DNA from: Methylotenera_A sp031429035 | Lineage (GTDB): Bacteria; Pseudomonadota; Gammaproteobacteria; Burkholderiales; Methylophilaceae | Length of the DNA: 14,214 nt | Direction: 5' to 3' | NCBI GenBank assembly: GCA_031429035.1 | Contig: JANOYU010000045.1 | Span: 1-14,214, forward strand | Part shown: piece after piece, positions 8,376-13,984 of the stretch | Numbering within the stretch: position 1 is the stretch's first letter | Layout: every line of letters begins with the position of its first letter | Position numbers and translations under genes: made by a program | Notes under the pieces: generated by a model | Seen by the model: the letters and a program-made list of their open reading frames with translations, nothing else | Told to the model about the DNA's origin: nothing | The model's database searches: none

Positions 8376-9098
8376 TTATTCGATATAAGCCGTTGTGTAT
8401 ACATCTTGAACGTCGTCTAAATCTTCTAGTGCGTCTAAAATTTTCTGCATTTTAATCGCATCTTCACCTGCAAAATCCACTTCAGTCAATGGCTTCATGG
8501 TGACATCTGCCAAAACAGGTTTTAAGCCTGCGGCTTCTAGCGCTTCTTTCACCGCCATAAAATCGTTTGGTGGCGTAATCACTTCTATACTGCCATCTTC
8601 ATCAGTCACGATGTCCTCTGCACCCGCCTCCAGTGCGGCTTCCATCACTTTATCTTCATCGGTGCCAGGCGCATAAATTAAGCTGCCGCAATGTTTAAAC
8701 ATAAATACCACGCTGCCGTCAGTGCCTAAATTGCCGCCGTGTTTGCTTAGTGCATGGCGCACATCCATCACTGCGCGTTGTTTGTTATCGGTTAAGCAAT
8801 CAATAATAATGGCCGCACCGTTGATGCCATAACCTTCGTAGCGAATCTCTTCGTAGTTAACGCCTTCTAGCTCACCCGTACCTTTTTTAATGGCACGCGT
8901 AATATTGTCGGCGGGCATGTTTTCTTCTTTGGCCTCGGCTACAGCTGCGCGCAAGCGCGGATTCATATTGGTATCACCGCCGCCCATACGCGCAGCCACG
9001 GTGATTTCTTTAATGATTTTAGTGAAAATTTTACCGCGTTTGGCGTCTTGGCGACCTTTGCGATGTTGAATGTTTGCCCACTTTGAATGACCTGCCAT
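8376..9098 (-). CDS. yebC: YebC/PmpR family protein (TACO1 family)
   Basis: A 240-residue cytoplasmic protein of the YebC family, annotated as a transcriptional regulator and more recently linked to translation. The signature N-terminus MAGHSKWANIQHRKGRQDAKR is complete, followed by the conserved KIIKEI, NMPADNI and a YEGYG element. A long acidic C-terminal part ends in LDDVQDVYTTAYIE. Length and motifs are standard. An AAAGG ribosome site lies 7 nt before the ATG. It is the first gene of the ruvC-ruvA unit, an arrangement very common in proteobacteria. A candidate promoter lies 43-70 bp upstream, with its -35 box inside the edge of a foldback repeat. Confidence 0.97.
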   Translation of the reverse strand: MAGHSKWANIQHRKGRQDAKRGKIFTKIIKEITVAARMGGGDTNMNPRLRAAVAEAKEENMPADNITRAIKKGTGELEGVNYEEIRYEGYGINGAAIIIDCLTDNKQRAVMDVRHALSKHGGNLGTDGSVVFMFKHCGSLIYAPGTDEDKVMEAALEAGAEDIVTDEDGSIEVITPPNDFMAVKEALEAAGLKPVLADVTMKPLTEVDFAGEDAIKMQKILDALEDLDDVQDVYTTAYIE

Positions 9099-9140
9099 TT
9101 GCTAACCTTTAATACAGAAATGATTTAAAAATCTTATTTT

Positions 9141-9168
9141 ATCATAGCTCGTCAATTGCACTTGTCGA
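9141..9168 (-). promoter_or_regulatory. Candidate sigma-70 promoter for yebC-ruvCA
   Basis: On the minus strand, TCGACA (9168-9163) and TATGAT (9146-9141) each match the sigma-70 consensus at five of six positions and are separated by 16 bp. The start of transcription would fall near 9134, giving a leader of about 35 nt before the yebC ATG. The -35 box lies inside the left terminal arm of the foldback element at 9162-9265. An overlapping TTGACG on the same strand is too close to any good -10 box to be preferred. Confidence 0.4.
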
Positions 9169-9265
9169 TTGGAAATCGAGCCTAGGCACGGCGCACAAGC
9201 GCAGACAGTACATTTAGTACGGCAAGCGAGTGTAACGAAGTATTGGCTTGATTAACACTCGACAA
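9162..9265. repeat. 104-bp foldback repeat-like element between the EamA gene and yebC
   Basis: The ends are inverted repeats TTGTCGA (9162-9168) and TCGACAA (9259-9265). Inside a symmetrical 5 x 5 internal loop, AATCGAGCC (9174-9182) pairs over nine positions with GGCTTGATT (9245-9253), with one G-U pair. The centre contains smaller hairpins: GCGC-acaa-GCGC (9191-9202) and GTAC-attta-GTAC (9208-9220). Alternative local hairpins, TCGATT/AATCGA (9165-9179) and CGAGTGT/ACACTCG (9227-9261), compete with the long-range fold. It begins 2 bp beyond the EamA stop codon and has no U tract, so it is not a standard intrinsic terminator. I suspect a non-coding dispersed repeat of the REP/MITE kind, but only one copy is in this window. 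Confidence 0.5.
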
Positions 9266-9267
9266 TC

Positions 9268-10194
9268 CTATTCTTGACCTTCTGCGACATCTACTTGCTG
9301 ATGTTTTCTGATAGTGATGGTGGATATTATTACCAGCGCAAGGGCAATAAAAAACATGCCAATAAATTCTGTTTGGCTGGGTCGCTCACCTAGCTGAATC
9401 CATGCCGCAGCCACACCAATCACTGGCGCGAGCATGCTGGCCATACTAGCAACGCCTGCTGGCAAGCGCTGCAGGGCATATGTCCACAATACCCAAGCCA
9501 AACTGCCGCTTAAAAAAATGCTGTAGATAATTGTAAGGTAAAATGTGTTTGACCACACAATAGGCGGTGCTGGCAATATCAGCGCGACGATAATAATGGG
9601 CAGCGCGCCCAATAATGTTGGCCAAGCAGTAATATTGAGTAAATCTAAATCTGGGCGGCGTTTGTGCAATTTTTTAGAGACTATTGCTGAGGCTGCCCAC
9701 GATATGCCAGAGGCCAGCGCCATCAGCATGCTCACACCGTCTCCTTTAATATGCAACGGGTCGAATATCAACACAATGCCAAATAAGGCAAACCCCACCG
9801 CTAGCCATTGCCAGCCTTGTACCTTCTCGCCCAATAGTGGCCACGCAAACAACATCACCCAAAACGGCATGGTGTAACTTAATACCGCAGTTTTGCCCGC
9901 ACCGCCTTCAACCAGCGCCCAAATAAGCAAGCCAGTAAAGCCACAGGTTTGCAAAATACCCAATAACATCATGGTGGGAAACTCTTGCAGCTTGAGTGGC
10001 CGCTTGCTTAAAAATAGCACCAAAAATAACATAAGTGCGCCCAAAAATGTACGTAACGCAGCAAATTGAAACGGGCTAGCATATTGCACAGCCAATTTCA
10101 TCACCACCCAGTTATAGCCCCAAATAAGCGTCAGTAAAAACAGGGCAACAAAGGCTTTCAGAATAATATTTTTTTGGGATTTATTTTGCATCAT
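9268..10194 (-). CDS. EamA-family (drug/metabolite transporter) permease
   Basis: A 308-residue inner-membrane protein of the DMT superfamily with about ten hydrophobic helices arranged as two EamA repeats (about 13-142 and 156-294). The first repeat carries the family-typical LIWGYNWVVMKLAVQYASP followed by AALR, and the second a comparable LGERPSQTEF near its end. The C-terminal tail is hydrophilic. Such proteins usually export amino acids, metabolites or drugs; nothing in the sequence defines the substrate. ATG codons stand at 10194 and 10191 and either could be used, since no strong ribosome site is visible. It is transcribed divergently from the CBS gene and ends next to the foldback element. 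Confidence 0.92.
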   Translation of the reverse strand: MMQNKSQKNIILKAFVALFLLTLIWGYNWVVMKLAVQYASPFQFAALRTFLGALMLFLVLFLSKRPLKLQEFPTMMLLGILQTCGFTGLLIWALVEGGAGKTAVLSYTMPFWVMLFAWPLLGEKVQGWQWLAVGFALFGIVLIFDPLHIKGDGVSMLMALASGISWAASAIVSKKLHKRRPDLDLLNITAWPTLLGALPIIIVALILPAPPIVWSNTFYLTIIYSIFLSGSLAWVLWTYALQRLPAGVASMASMLAPVIGVAAAWIQLGERPSQTEFIGMFFIALALVIISTITIRKHQQVDVAEGQE

Positions 10195-10210
10195 TTATCT
10201 AATTTGATTA

Positions 10211-10239
10211 TTCACTTGTCATTATAAGGTGTATATTTT
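10211..10239 (+). promoter_or_regulatory. Candidate promoter for the CBS-domain gene
   Basis: TTCACT (10211-10216) and TATTTT (10234-10239) each match the sigma-70 consensus at four of six positions with a 17-bp spacer. The transcript would start about 20 nt before the ATG at 10266. It faces the EamA promoter within the same 70-bp divergent region, so the two could compete for polymerase. Confidence 0.28.
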
Positions 10240-10247
10240 ATTTGTAC
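10221..10247 (-). promoter_or_regulatory. Candidate promoter for the EamA gene
   Basis: On the minus strand a perfect TATAAT (10226-10221) stands about 27 bp before the start codon. The -35 region at 16-bp spacing is weak (CGTACA, three of six matches). It overlaps the region needed for the divergent CBS gene promoter. Confidence 0.4.
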
Positions 10248-10265
10248 GCTAGCTGGGAGAGAATC

Positions 10266-10697
10266 ATGAAAACTTTACAACAAATATTGGATGAAAAAAA
10301 ACATCACGAGTTAATCTCAATCGCGCCAAACCGCCCGGTGTTTGATGCGCTGGTGATTTTGGCTGAATACAAAATTGGTGCGCTGGCAGTAATGGACGGC
10401 GATAAATTAGTGGGGATTTTCTCAGAGCGCGATTATGCGCGCGAGGTCATTTTGCAAGGTCGTTCATCTAAAACAACGCACATAAATGAAGTGATGACTG
10501 CAAAAGTGATTACCGGAAAACCGAGTGATTTGGTAGATAGCGCCATGCGCATGATGAGCGAGAAAAAGTTTAGGCACCTGCCAGTGGTAGATAATGAAAA
10601 AGTGCTAGGCATGCTGTCAATTGGCGATTTGGTGAAAGAAACGATCGCTGACCAGCAACGCGCGATTCAAGCGCTAGAAAGCTATATTAAAGGCTGA
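10266..10697 (+). CDS. Tandem CBS-domain protein
   Basis: A 143-residue soluble protein made almost entirely of two CBS domains (about 10-65 and 74-130), forming one Bateman module that would bind adenosine nucleotides or a similar ligand. Recognisable segments are ALAVMDGDKLVGIFSERDYAREV in the first domain, the linker HINEVMTAKVIT, and HLPVVDNEKVLGMLSIGDLVKE in the second. A short C-terminal helix (QQRAIQALESYIKG) follows. I chose the ATG at 10266 because GGGAGA lies 5 nt upstream. A TTG at 10242 in the same frame would add eight residues and bury that ribosome site. No effector domain is fused, so it may act on a partner protein. The transcript ends in a strong hairpin. Confidence 0.9.
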   Translation: MKTLQQILDEKKHHELISIAPNRPVFDALVILAEYKIGALAVMDGDKLVGIFSERDYAREVILQGRSSKTTHINEVMTAKVITGKPSDLVDSAMRMMSEKKFRHLPVVDNEKVLGMLSIGDLVKETIADQQRAIQALESYIKG

Positions 10698-10744
10698 TTT
10701 AAATATTGGCTTTTAAGACTTGTTTTTATTGCATATAAACATCG

Positions 10745-10791
10745 ATGCTCTGCAAGCCAATATCTATGCGGCTTGCAGAGCATTACTTTTT
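10745..10791 (+). terminator. Strong hairpin terminator after the CBS gene
   Basis: A perfect 14-bp stem (ATGCTCTGCAAGCC at 10745-10758 with GGCTTGCAGAGCAT at 10770-10783) encloses an 11-nt loop and is followed three bases later by five Ts (10787-10791). This fits an intrinsic terminator on the plus strand. On the minus strand the same stem would lie downstream of the convergent YjbQ-family gene, but it lacks a proper T tract there. An upstream 10-nt segment (10703-10712) can pair with 10754-10763 and break the stem. Confidence 0.75.
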
Positions 10792-10823
10792 GCACGCGTC
10801 TATTTTAACTGAGCAATAATAAT

Positions 10824-11243
10824 TTATTCCCCAATGATTTTTACCAACACGCGCTTATTACGTCTGCCATCAAATTCACCATAAAAAATCTGCTCCCACG
10901 GGCCAAAATCTAGGCGGCCTTCAGTAACTGCTACCACCACTTCACGGCCCATTATTTGGCGTTTAATATGCGCGTCTGCATTATCCTCACCAGTATCGTT
11001 ATGCCGATAACCACTAACAGGCTCATGCGGGGCAAGTTTTTCTAGCCATAATTTGTAATCGTGATGCAGGCCGCGCTCGTCATCGTTAATAAATACGCTG
11101 GCCGAGATATGCATGGCGTTAATCAAGCACAAGCCTTCTTTTACGCCACTTTCGCGCACACATTCGGCCACATCATGCGTAATATTTTTAAAATCCATGC
11201 GCGCTGGAATATTAAACCACAGCTCTTTACGAAAACTTTTCAT
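10824..11243 (-). CDS. YjbQ/UPF0047 family protein (secondary thiamine-phosphate synthase type)
   Basis: A 139-residue cytoplasmic protein of the YjbQ/UPF0047 family. E. coli YjbQ is annotated as having side thiamine-phosphate synthase activity; the physiological role is unclear. Conserved features are INAMHISASVFIND (41-54, with H45), a HH pair (60-61), a HNDTGEDNADAH cluster (81-92) likely to hold the active-site or metal residues, and the C-terminal LDFGPWEQIFYGEFDGRR (111-128) typical of the family. I chose the ATG at 11243 because an exact GGAGG lies 7 nt upstream. A longer frame from 11297 would reach almost to the terminator of the preceding gene and adds no family sequence. It is followed by the convergent CBS gene and their shared hairpin. 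Confidence 0.9.
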   Translation of the reverse strand: MKSFRKELWFNIPARMDFKNITHDVAECVRESGVKEGLCLINAMHISASVFINDDERGLHHDYKLWLEKLAPHEPVSGYRHNDTGEDNADAHIKRQIMGREVVVAVTEGRLDFGPWEQIFYGEFDGRRNKRVLVKIIGE

Positions 11244-11300
11244 TTTTACGCCTCCAAAATAGTGGTTTATTTTAGCACCCAAATTTAACGGCAACACAAT

Positions 11301-11327
11301 AAAAAAGGCCTCTTTCGAGACCTTTTT
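11301..11327 (-). terminator. Intrinsic terminator of the SoxYZ-like gene
   Basis: Read on the minus strand, a run of As leads into GGUCUC, a 4-nt loop and GAGGCC, followed by six Us (11306-11301). The stem contains one G-U pair that would be a C-A mismatch on the plus strand, so the hairpin works better in the minus direction. It lies about 30 bp after the stop codon at 11357 and before the YjbQ-family start, so it separates the two genes. Confidence 0.8.
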
Positions 11328-11356
11328 AAACCTATAAATCTAACTTTAAAAATGCG

Positions 11357-12163
11357 TTAACTTTTTACTTCTATCGCTTGGCTAAAGCTTTTGCCTTCGT
11401 TATCTGTGGCTAATACTTCTAATTTACCTGGCTCAGTTGGCACAAAGTTAAATTTAAAATACGGGTCTTCAGCAGTGCCAACACCTACATCCACCGTCAT
11501 CACAGATTTACCGTTGTATTTAAACTCGGTTTTGTTAATGTAAAACGCAGGAATAAAGCCTTGCGATACCAACTCGCGCTGCAAGCCTGTGCGCATGGGG
11601 TGTTTAATATTAAATGTGGTGGCAGTTACAGCACCAATTTTTGCATCATCTACTTTTAATTTAATTTTACCAGCAGATGCACGCATCGCCGCTTCATCGC
11701 CATCGACAGTGCCGCCGCAACCGCCAGCTGCGCGAATCTCACGTGATGCCAAATACAATTTTCCACTTGCATCTTCGCCCACTAAGCGCACAAATGCGTC
11801 CGTCTCAAAGCGAATACGGGTAGAAAGCTCAAAATCGCCCAACGCATCAGTCAAATGGTAAGTCGCGGTGAGTGGAATTGGGTTTGCGTCGACAAATGAA
11901 TACAGTTTAATAATTTTCACACCATTAGCAGCTTTTTGGTCAATGGTGTAAGTCACTGGCACTTGCGCACCACTTTCGGCACGGCGTGGTGCCTCAATTT
12001 TCATAAAAGTCACTTCTGTCATTGGGCGTTTTTCAAAAAACGCTTCTTTCATCACAGGCCACAATTTAGGGTCAGATTCTGCAACAGCAGGCAGGCTGCA
12101 AGCCAATAGAATAGCGCCTGCTAGGGCAGTGCTAAATAGCTTATTGATTAATAATTTATTCAT
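11357..12163 (-). CDS. SoxYZ-like fused sulfur-carrier protein (quinoprotein dehydrogenase-associated type)
   Basis: A 268-residue exported protein joining a SoxY-like and a SoxZ-like domain. A signal peptide (1-28, ending PAVA) directs it to the periplasm; the LLAC inside it is a poor lipobox match, so I favour ordinary cleavage. The SoxY-like part (about 35-155) ends in GGCGG (147-151), with C149 in the position of the swinging-arm cysteine that carries sulfur intermediates in true SoxY. The SoxZ-like part (about 165-268) holds HPMRTGLQRE and KTEFKYNGKSVMTVD. Fused proteins of this kind are known near PQQ-dependent dehydrogenases in methylotrophs, where their job is unclear. Here no dehydrogenase or sox gene is next to it. 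The ATG at 12163 follows a GGAGAG ribosome site; a longer frame from 12235 lacks one. Confidence 0.87.
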   Translation of the reverse strand: MNKLLINKLFSTALAGAILLACSLPAVAESDPKLWPVMKEAFFEKRPMTEVTFMKIEAPRRAESGAQVPVTYTIDQKAANGVKIIKLYSFVDANPIPLTATYHLTDALGDFELSTRIRFETDAFVRLVGEDASGKLYLASREIRAAGGCGGTVDGDEAAMRASAGKIKLKVDDAKIGAVTATTFNIKHPMRTGLQRELVSQGFIPAFYINKTEFKYNGKSVMTVDVGVGTAEDPYFKFNFVPTEPGKLEVLATDNEGKSFSQAIEVKS

Positions 12164-12225
12164 TTTAACTCTCTCCATATTTGCAATATTATTTGCATTT
12201 ATTACTGTCTCTAACAATAACGCAT

Positions 12226-12255
12226 ACTTTATCATTTGGAATACATTTATCTCAA
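12226..12255 (-). promoter_or_regulatory. Candidate promoter for the SoxYZ-like gene
   Basis: On the minus strand TTGAGA (12255-12250, five of six consensus) and TAAAGT (12231-12226, four of six) are separated by 18 bp. Transcription would begin near 12219, about 55 nt before the start codon. The CRP-type palindrome at 12291-12306 would then be centred near -80, a spacing compatible with activation from upstream. Confidence 0.33.
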
Positions 12256-12290
12256 TATAGAGTTATTCTAGTTCAATTGAAGCGCTTGTA

Positions 12291-12306
12291 TGTGACCAGT
12301 GTCACA
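12291..12306. promoter_or_regulatory. Perfect CRP-type palindrome
   Basis: TGTGACCAGTGTCACA is a perfect inverted repeat (TGTGAC and GTCACA around CAGT) and contains the exact CRP half-sites TGTGA-N6-TCACA. It lies between the VOC gene stop (12330) and the SoxYZ-like start (12163). It has no T tract on either strand, which argues for an operator rather than a terminator. A CRP/FNR-family regulator is the natural candidate. Confidence 0.6.
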
Positions 12307-12329
12307 TTTATGTAACTTATATGATAAAG

Positions 12330-12758
12330 CTAGGCTTGAGTCGGGTCGCCCGATGGCCGCATCACGTAATCGCGGTTCCAAAACTCTTCAAAATTTAGCT
12401 CTACGCCATTGCCCGCAGGGTCTTTTAAATTAATTTGCCGTACGCTATTAGCTAAAATACGCGTCGTGTAAGCCACATTATGTTTGCTTAAATGCGCTTC
12501 CATCGCCGGCATATCGGTGCAGGTAAAGCTAACATGATCATAAGTTCCATGCACGTTTAAGCTTGGCGCTGTGGCGGTTTTATATTCTGCCAAATGCACC
12601 ACATCGTTAGTGCCGATATACAACCAATAACCATAAGTAGTGCTGGCCACGCGCTTACCAACCGTTAAGCCGAGAATATCGCAATAAAAATCGCGCAACT
12701 TAAGCATGGTGTCGCGGTCGGTGCGGAAATTAACATGGTTGATTTCGGTAAGTGGCAT
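12330..12758 (-). CDS. VOC-fold (glyoxalase/dioxygenase superfamily) protein
   Basis: A 142-residue protein with the paired beta-alpha-beta-beta-beta modules of the vicinal-oxygen-chelate superfamily. Module 1 (about 4-60) starts INHVNFRT with H8 and continues FYCDILGLTVGKR; module 2 (about 73-123) starts YDHVSF with H75 and ends DPAGNGVELNFEE with E120. H8, H75, E120 and H55 or E58 are in places where the superfamily binds a metal, so it is probably an active metalloenzyme rather than a degenerate binding protein. The substrate cannot be told; glyoxalase I, dioxygenase and fosfomycin-resistance types share this fold. No clear ribosome site precedes the ATG, and the gene is divergent from tdh. 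It could be read through into the SoxYZ-like gene, 166 bp downstream. Confidence 0.87.
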   Translation of the reverse strand: MPLTEINHVNFRTDRDTMLKLRDFYCDILGLTVGKRVASTTYGYWLYIGTNDVVHLAEYKTATAPSLNVHGTYDHVSFTCTDMPAMEAHLSKHNVAYTTRILANSVRQINLKDPAGNGVELNFEEFWNRDYVMRPSGDPTQA

Positions 12759-12809
12759 TTTTTAATTTCGAGTATCTACAACCACAATAATAACCGATTA
12801 CAAGCTATG

Positions 12810-12846
12810 TTGACAGTTTGAGCAAGACCTAACTTTATGCGATACT
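12810..12846 (+). promoter_or_regulatory. Candidate tdh promoter region
   Basis: A perfect TTGACA stands at 12810-12815, but the -10 at 18-bp spacing (TTTATG) is poor. A second pairing, TTGAGC (12818-12823) with GATACT (12841-12846) at 17-bp spacing and an upstream TG (extended -10), is equally plausible. The two candidates overlap and I cannot choose between them. Confidence 0.35.
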
Positions 12847-12855
12847 AGAATTGTT

Positions 12856-12887
12856 TTGATAGTAAATGAATAGTATTGATAGCAAAT
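12856..12887. repeat. 12-bp direct repeat in the tdh leader
   Basis: TTGATAGTAAAT (12856-12867) and TTGATAGCAAAT (12876-12887) differ at one base and start exactly 20 bp apart, close to two helical turns. They lie just downstream of the candidate promoter and upstream of the tdh start, where a bound regulator could block or modulate transcription. This is a pattern observation; no regulator is identified. Confidence 0.5.
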
Positions 12888-12915
12888 TAGCCGTTTAGGC
12901 TAGGAGAGCGAGAAT

Positions 12916-13950
12916 ATGAAAGCTTTAGTTAAAAAATACGCCAAACAAGGCCTATGGCTAGAAGACATGCCCGAACCCACCGTTGGCAACAATGATGTCT
13001 TAATTAAAATCAAAAAAACCGCCATTTGCGGCACCGATATTCATATTTATAATTGGGATGAATGGGCACAAAAGACGATACCCGTACCGATGATTACAGG
13101 CCATGAATACGTCGGCGAGATTGCTGGTTTTGGCTCAAACGTTACAGATTTTAAAGTGGGCGAAGTCGTCTCTGGCGAAGGCCATTTAACTTGCGGACGT
13201 TGCCGCAACTGCCTTGGCGGCCGCACTCACCTTTGCCCTAATACGATTGGCGTGGGCGTTAATCGGCATGGCGCTTTTGCAGAATACTTGGTGATTCCCG
13301 CAAAAAATGTGTTTAAACCAAGCCGCCCAATTGATACCGATCTACTTTCATATTTTGATGCTTACGGTAACGCAGCGCACACAGCATTATCATTCAACAT
13401 GGTGGGCGAGGATGTGCTGATTACTGGCGCAGGCCCAATCGGCAGCATGTCCGCACTGGTGGCGGATCATGCAGGTGCGCGAAACATTGTGATTACCGAC
13501 ATGAATCAATATCGCCTCGATTTGATTAAAAGCATTTTGCCGCGCGTAGTCACTGTTAATGTCAGCAAAGAAAGCATTACCAAAGAACTAATGGATTCTT
13601 TGGGCATTTTTGAAGGCTTTGACGTCGGCTTAGAAATGTCAGGTTCGCCCAAAGCGTTTGGCGATATGTTGGATAAAATGATTAACGGCGGCAAGATTGC
13701 CATGCTGGCCATTATGCCCAAAGGTGCTGGCATTGATTGGGATATGGTGGTGTTTAAAGGCCTGACGATTAAAGGCATTTACGGCCGCGAGATTTTTGAA
13801 ACTTGGTATAAATGTTCGATGATGGTGCAAAGCGGCTTGCCTTTGGGCAAAATTATCACGCATCGTTTCCACTATACCGATTTTAAAGAAGGCTTTGAAA
13901 TCATGCGCTCAGGCAACTCTGGCAAAGTGATTTTAAACTGGGAAAATTAA
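12916..13950 (+). CDS. tdh: L-threonine 3-dehydrogenase
   Basis: This cytoplasmic zinc enzyme oxidises L-threonine to 2-amino-3-oxobutanoate with NAD+, the first step of the threonine-to-glycine route. The 344 residues follow the E. coli enzyme closely. Catalytic zinc ligands C38, H63 and E64 are present, with T40 and H43 of the proton relay. The structural zinc cysteines are C93, C96, C99 and C107. The Rossmann nucleotide loop is GAGPIG (171-176). VGVNRHGAFAEYLVIP and IKGIYGREIFETWYK are family hallmarks, and the protein ends SGKVILNWEN. AGGAG lies 9 nt before the ATG, partly overlapped by a small hairpin. The kbl gene follows 34 bp downstream and supplies the second step, so the two form an operon. 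Confidence 0.98.
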   Translation: MKALVKKYAKQGLWLEDMPEPTVGNNDVLIKIKKTAICGTDIHIYNWDEWAQKTIPVPMITGHEYVGEIAGFGSNVTDFKVGEVVSGEGHLTCGRCRNCLGGRTHLCPNTIGVGVNRHGAFAEYLVIPAKNVFKPSRPIDTDLLSYFDAYGNAAHTALSFNMVGEDVLITGAGPIGSMSALVADHAGARNIVITDMNQYRLDLIKSILPRVVTVNVSKESITKELMDSLGIFEGFDVGLEMSGSPKAFGDMLDKMINGGKIAMLAIMPKGAGIDWDMVVFKGLTIKGIYGREIFETWYKCSMMVQSGLPLGKIITHRFHYTDFKEGFEIMRSGNSGKVILNWEN

Positions 13951-13984
13951 TCTTTGATAAAAAGATGAAAAATAAGGAAGCAGT

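Noticed and set aside
9545..9877. 110-codon open frame on the plus strand
   Set aside because: It is antisense to the EamA permease and shows no domain or initiation signal.
10242..10265. TTG start giving an eight-residue extension of the CBS protein
   Set aside because: The ATG at 10266 has a GGGAGA ribosome site 5 nt upstream, and the extension has no family similarity.
9241..10713. Shared 9-mer TATTGGCTT at 9241 and 10704 as evidence of two copies of one repeat
   Set aside because: Similarity does not extend beyond the 9-mer, so chance is the simpler explanation.
11244..11297. Longer N-terminus for the YjbQ-family protein
   Set aside because: An exact GGAGG precedes the ATG at 11243, and the extension would start within a few bases of the upstream gene's terminator.
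12098..12109. Lipobox in the SoxYZ-like signal peptide (LLAC)
   Set aside because: Leucine at -2 is atypical, and a good ordinary cleavage site (PAVA, then ES) follows six residues later.
12164..12235. Longer N-terminus for the SoxYZ-like protein
   Set aside because: It would bury the signal peptide behind 24 residues, lacks a ribosome site, and covers the likely promoter -10.
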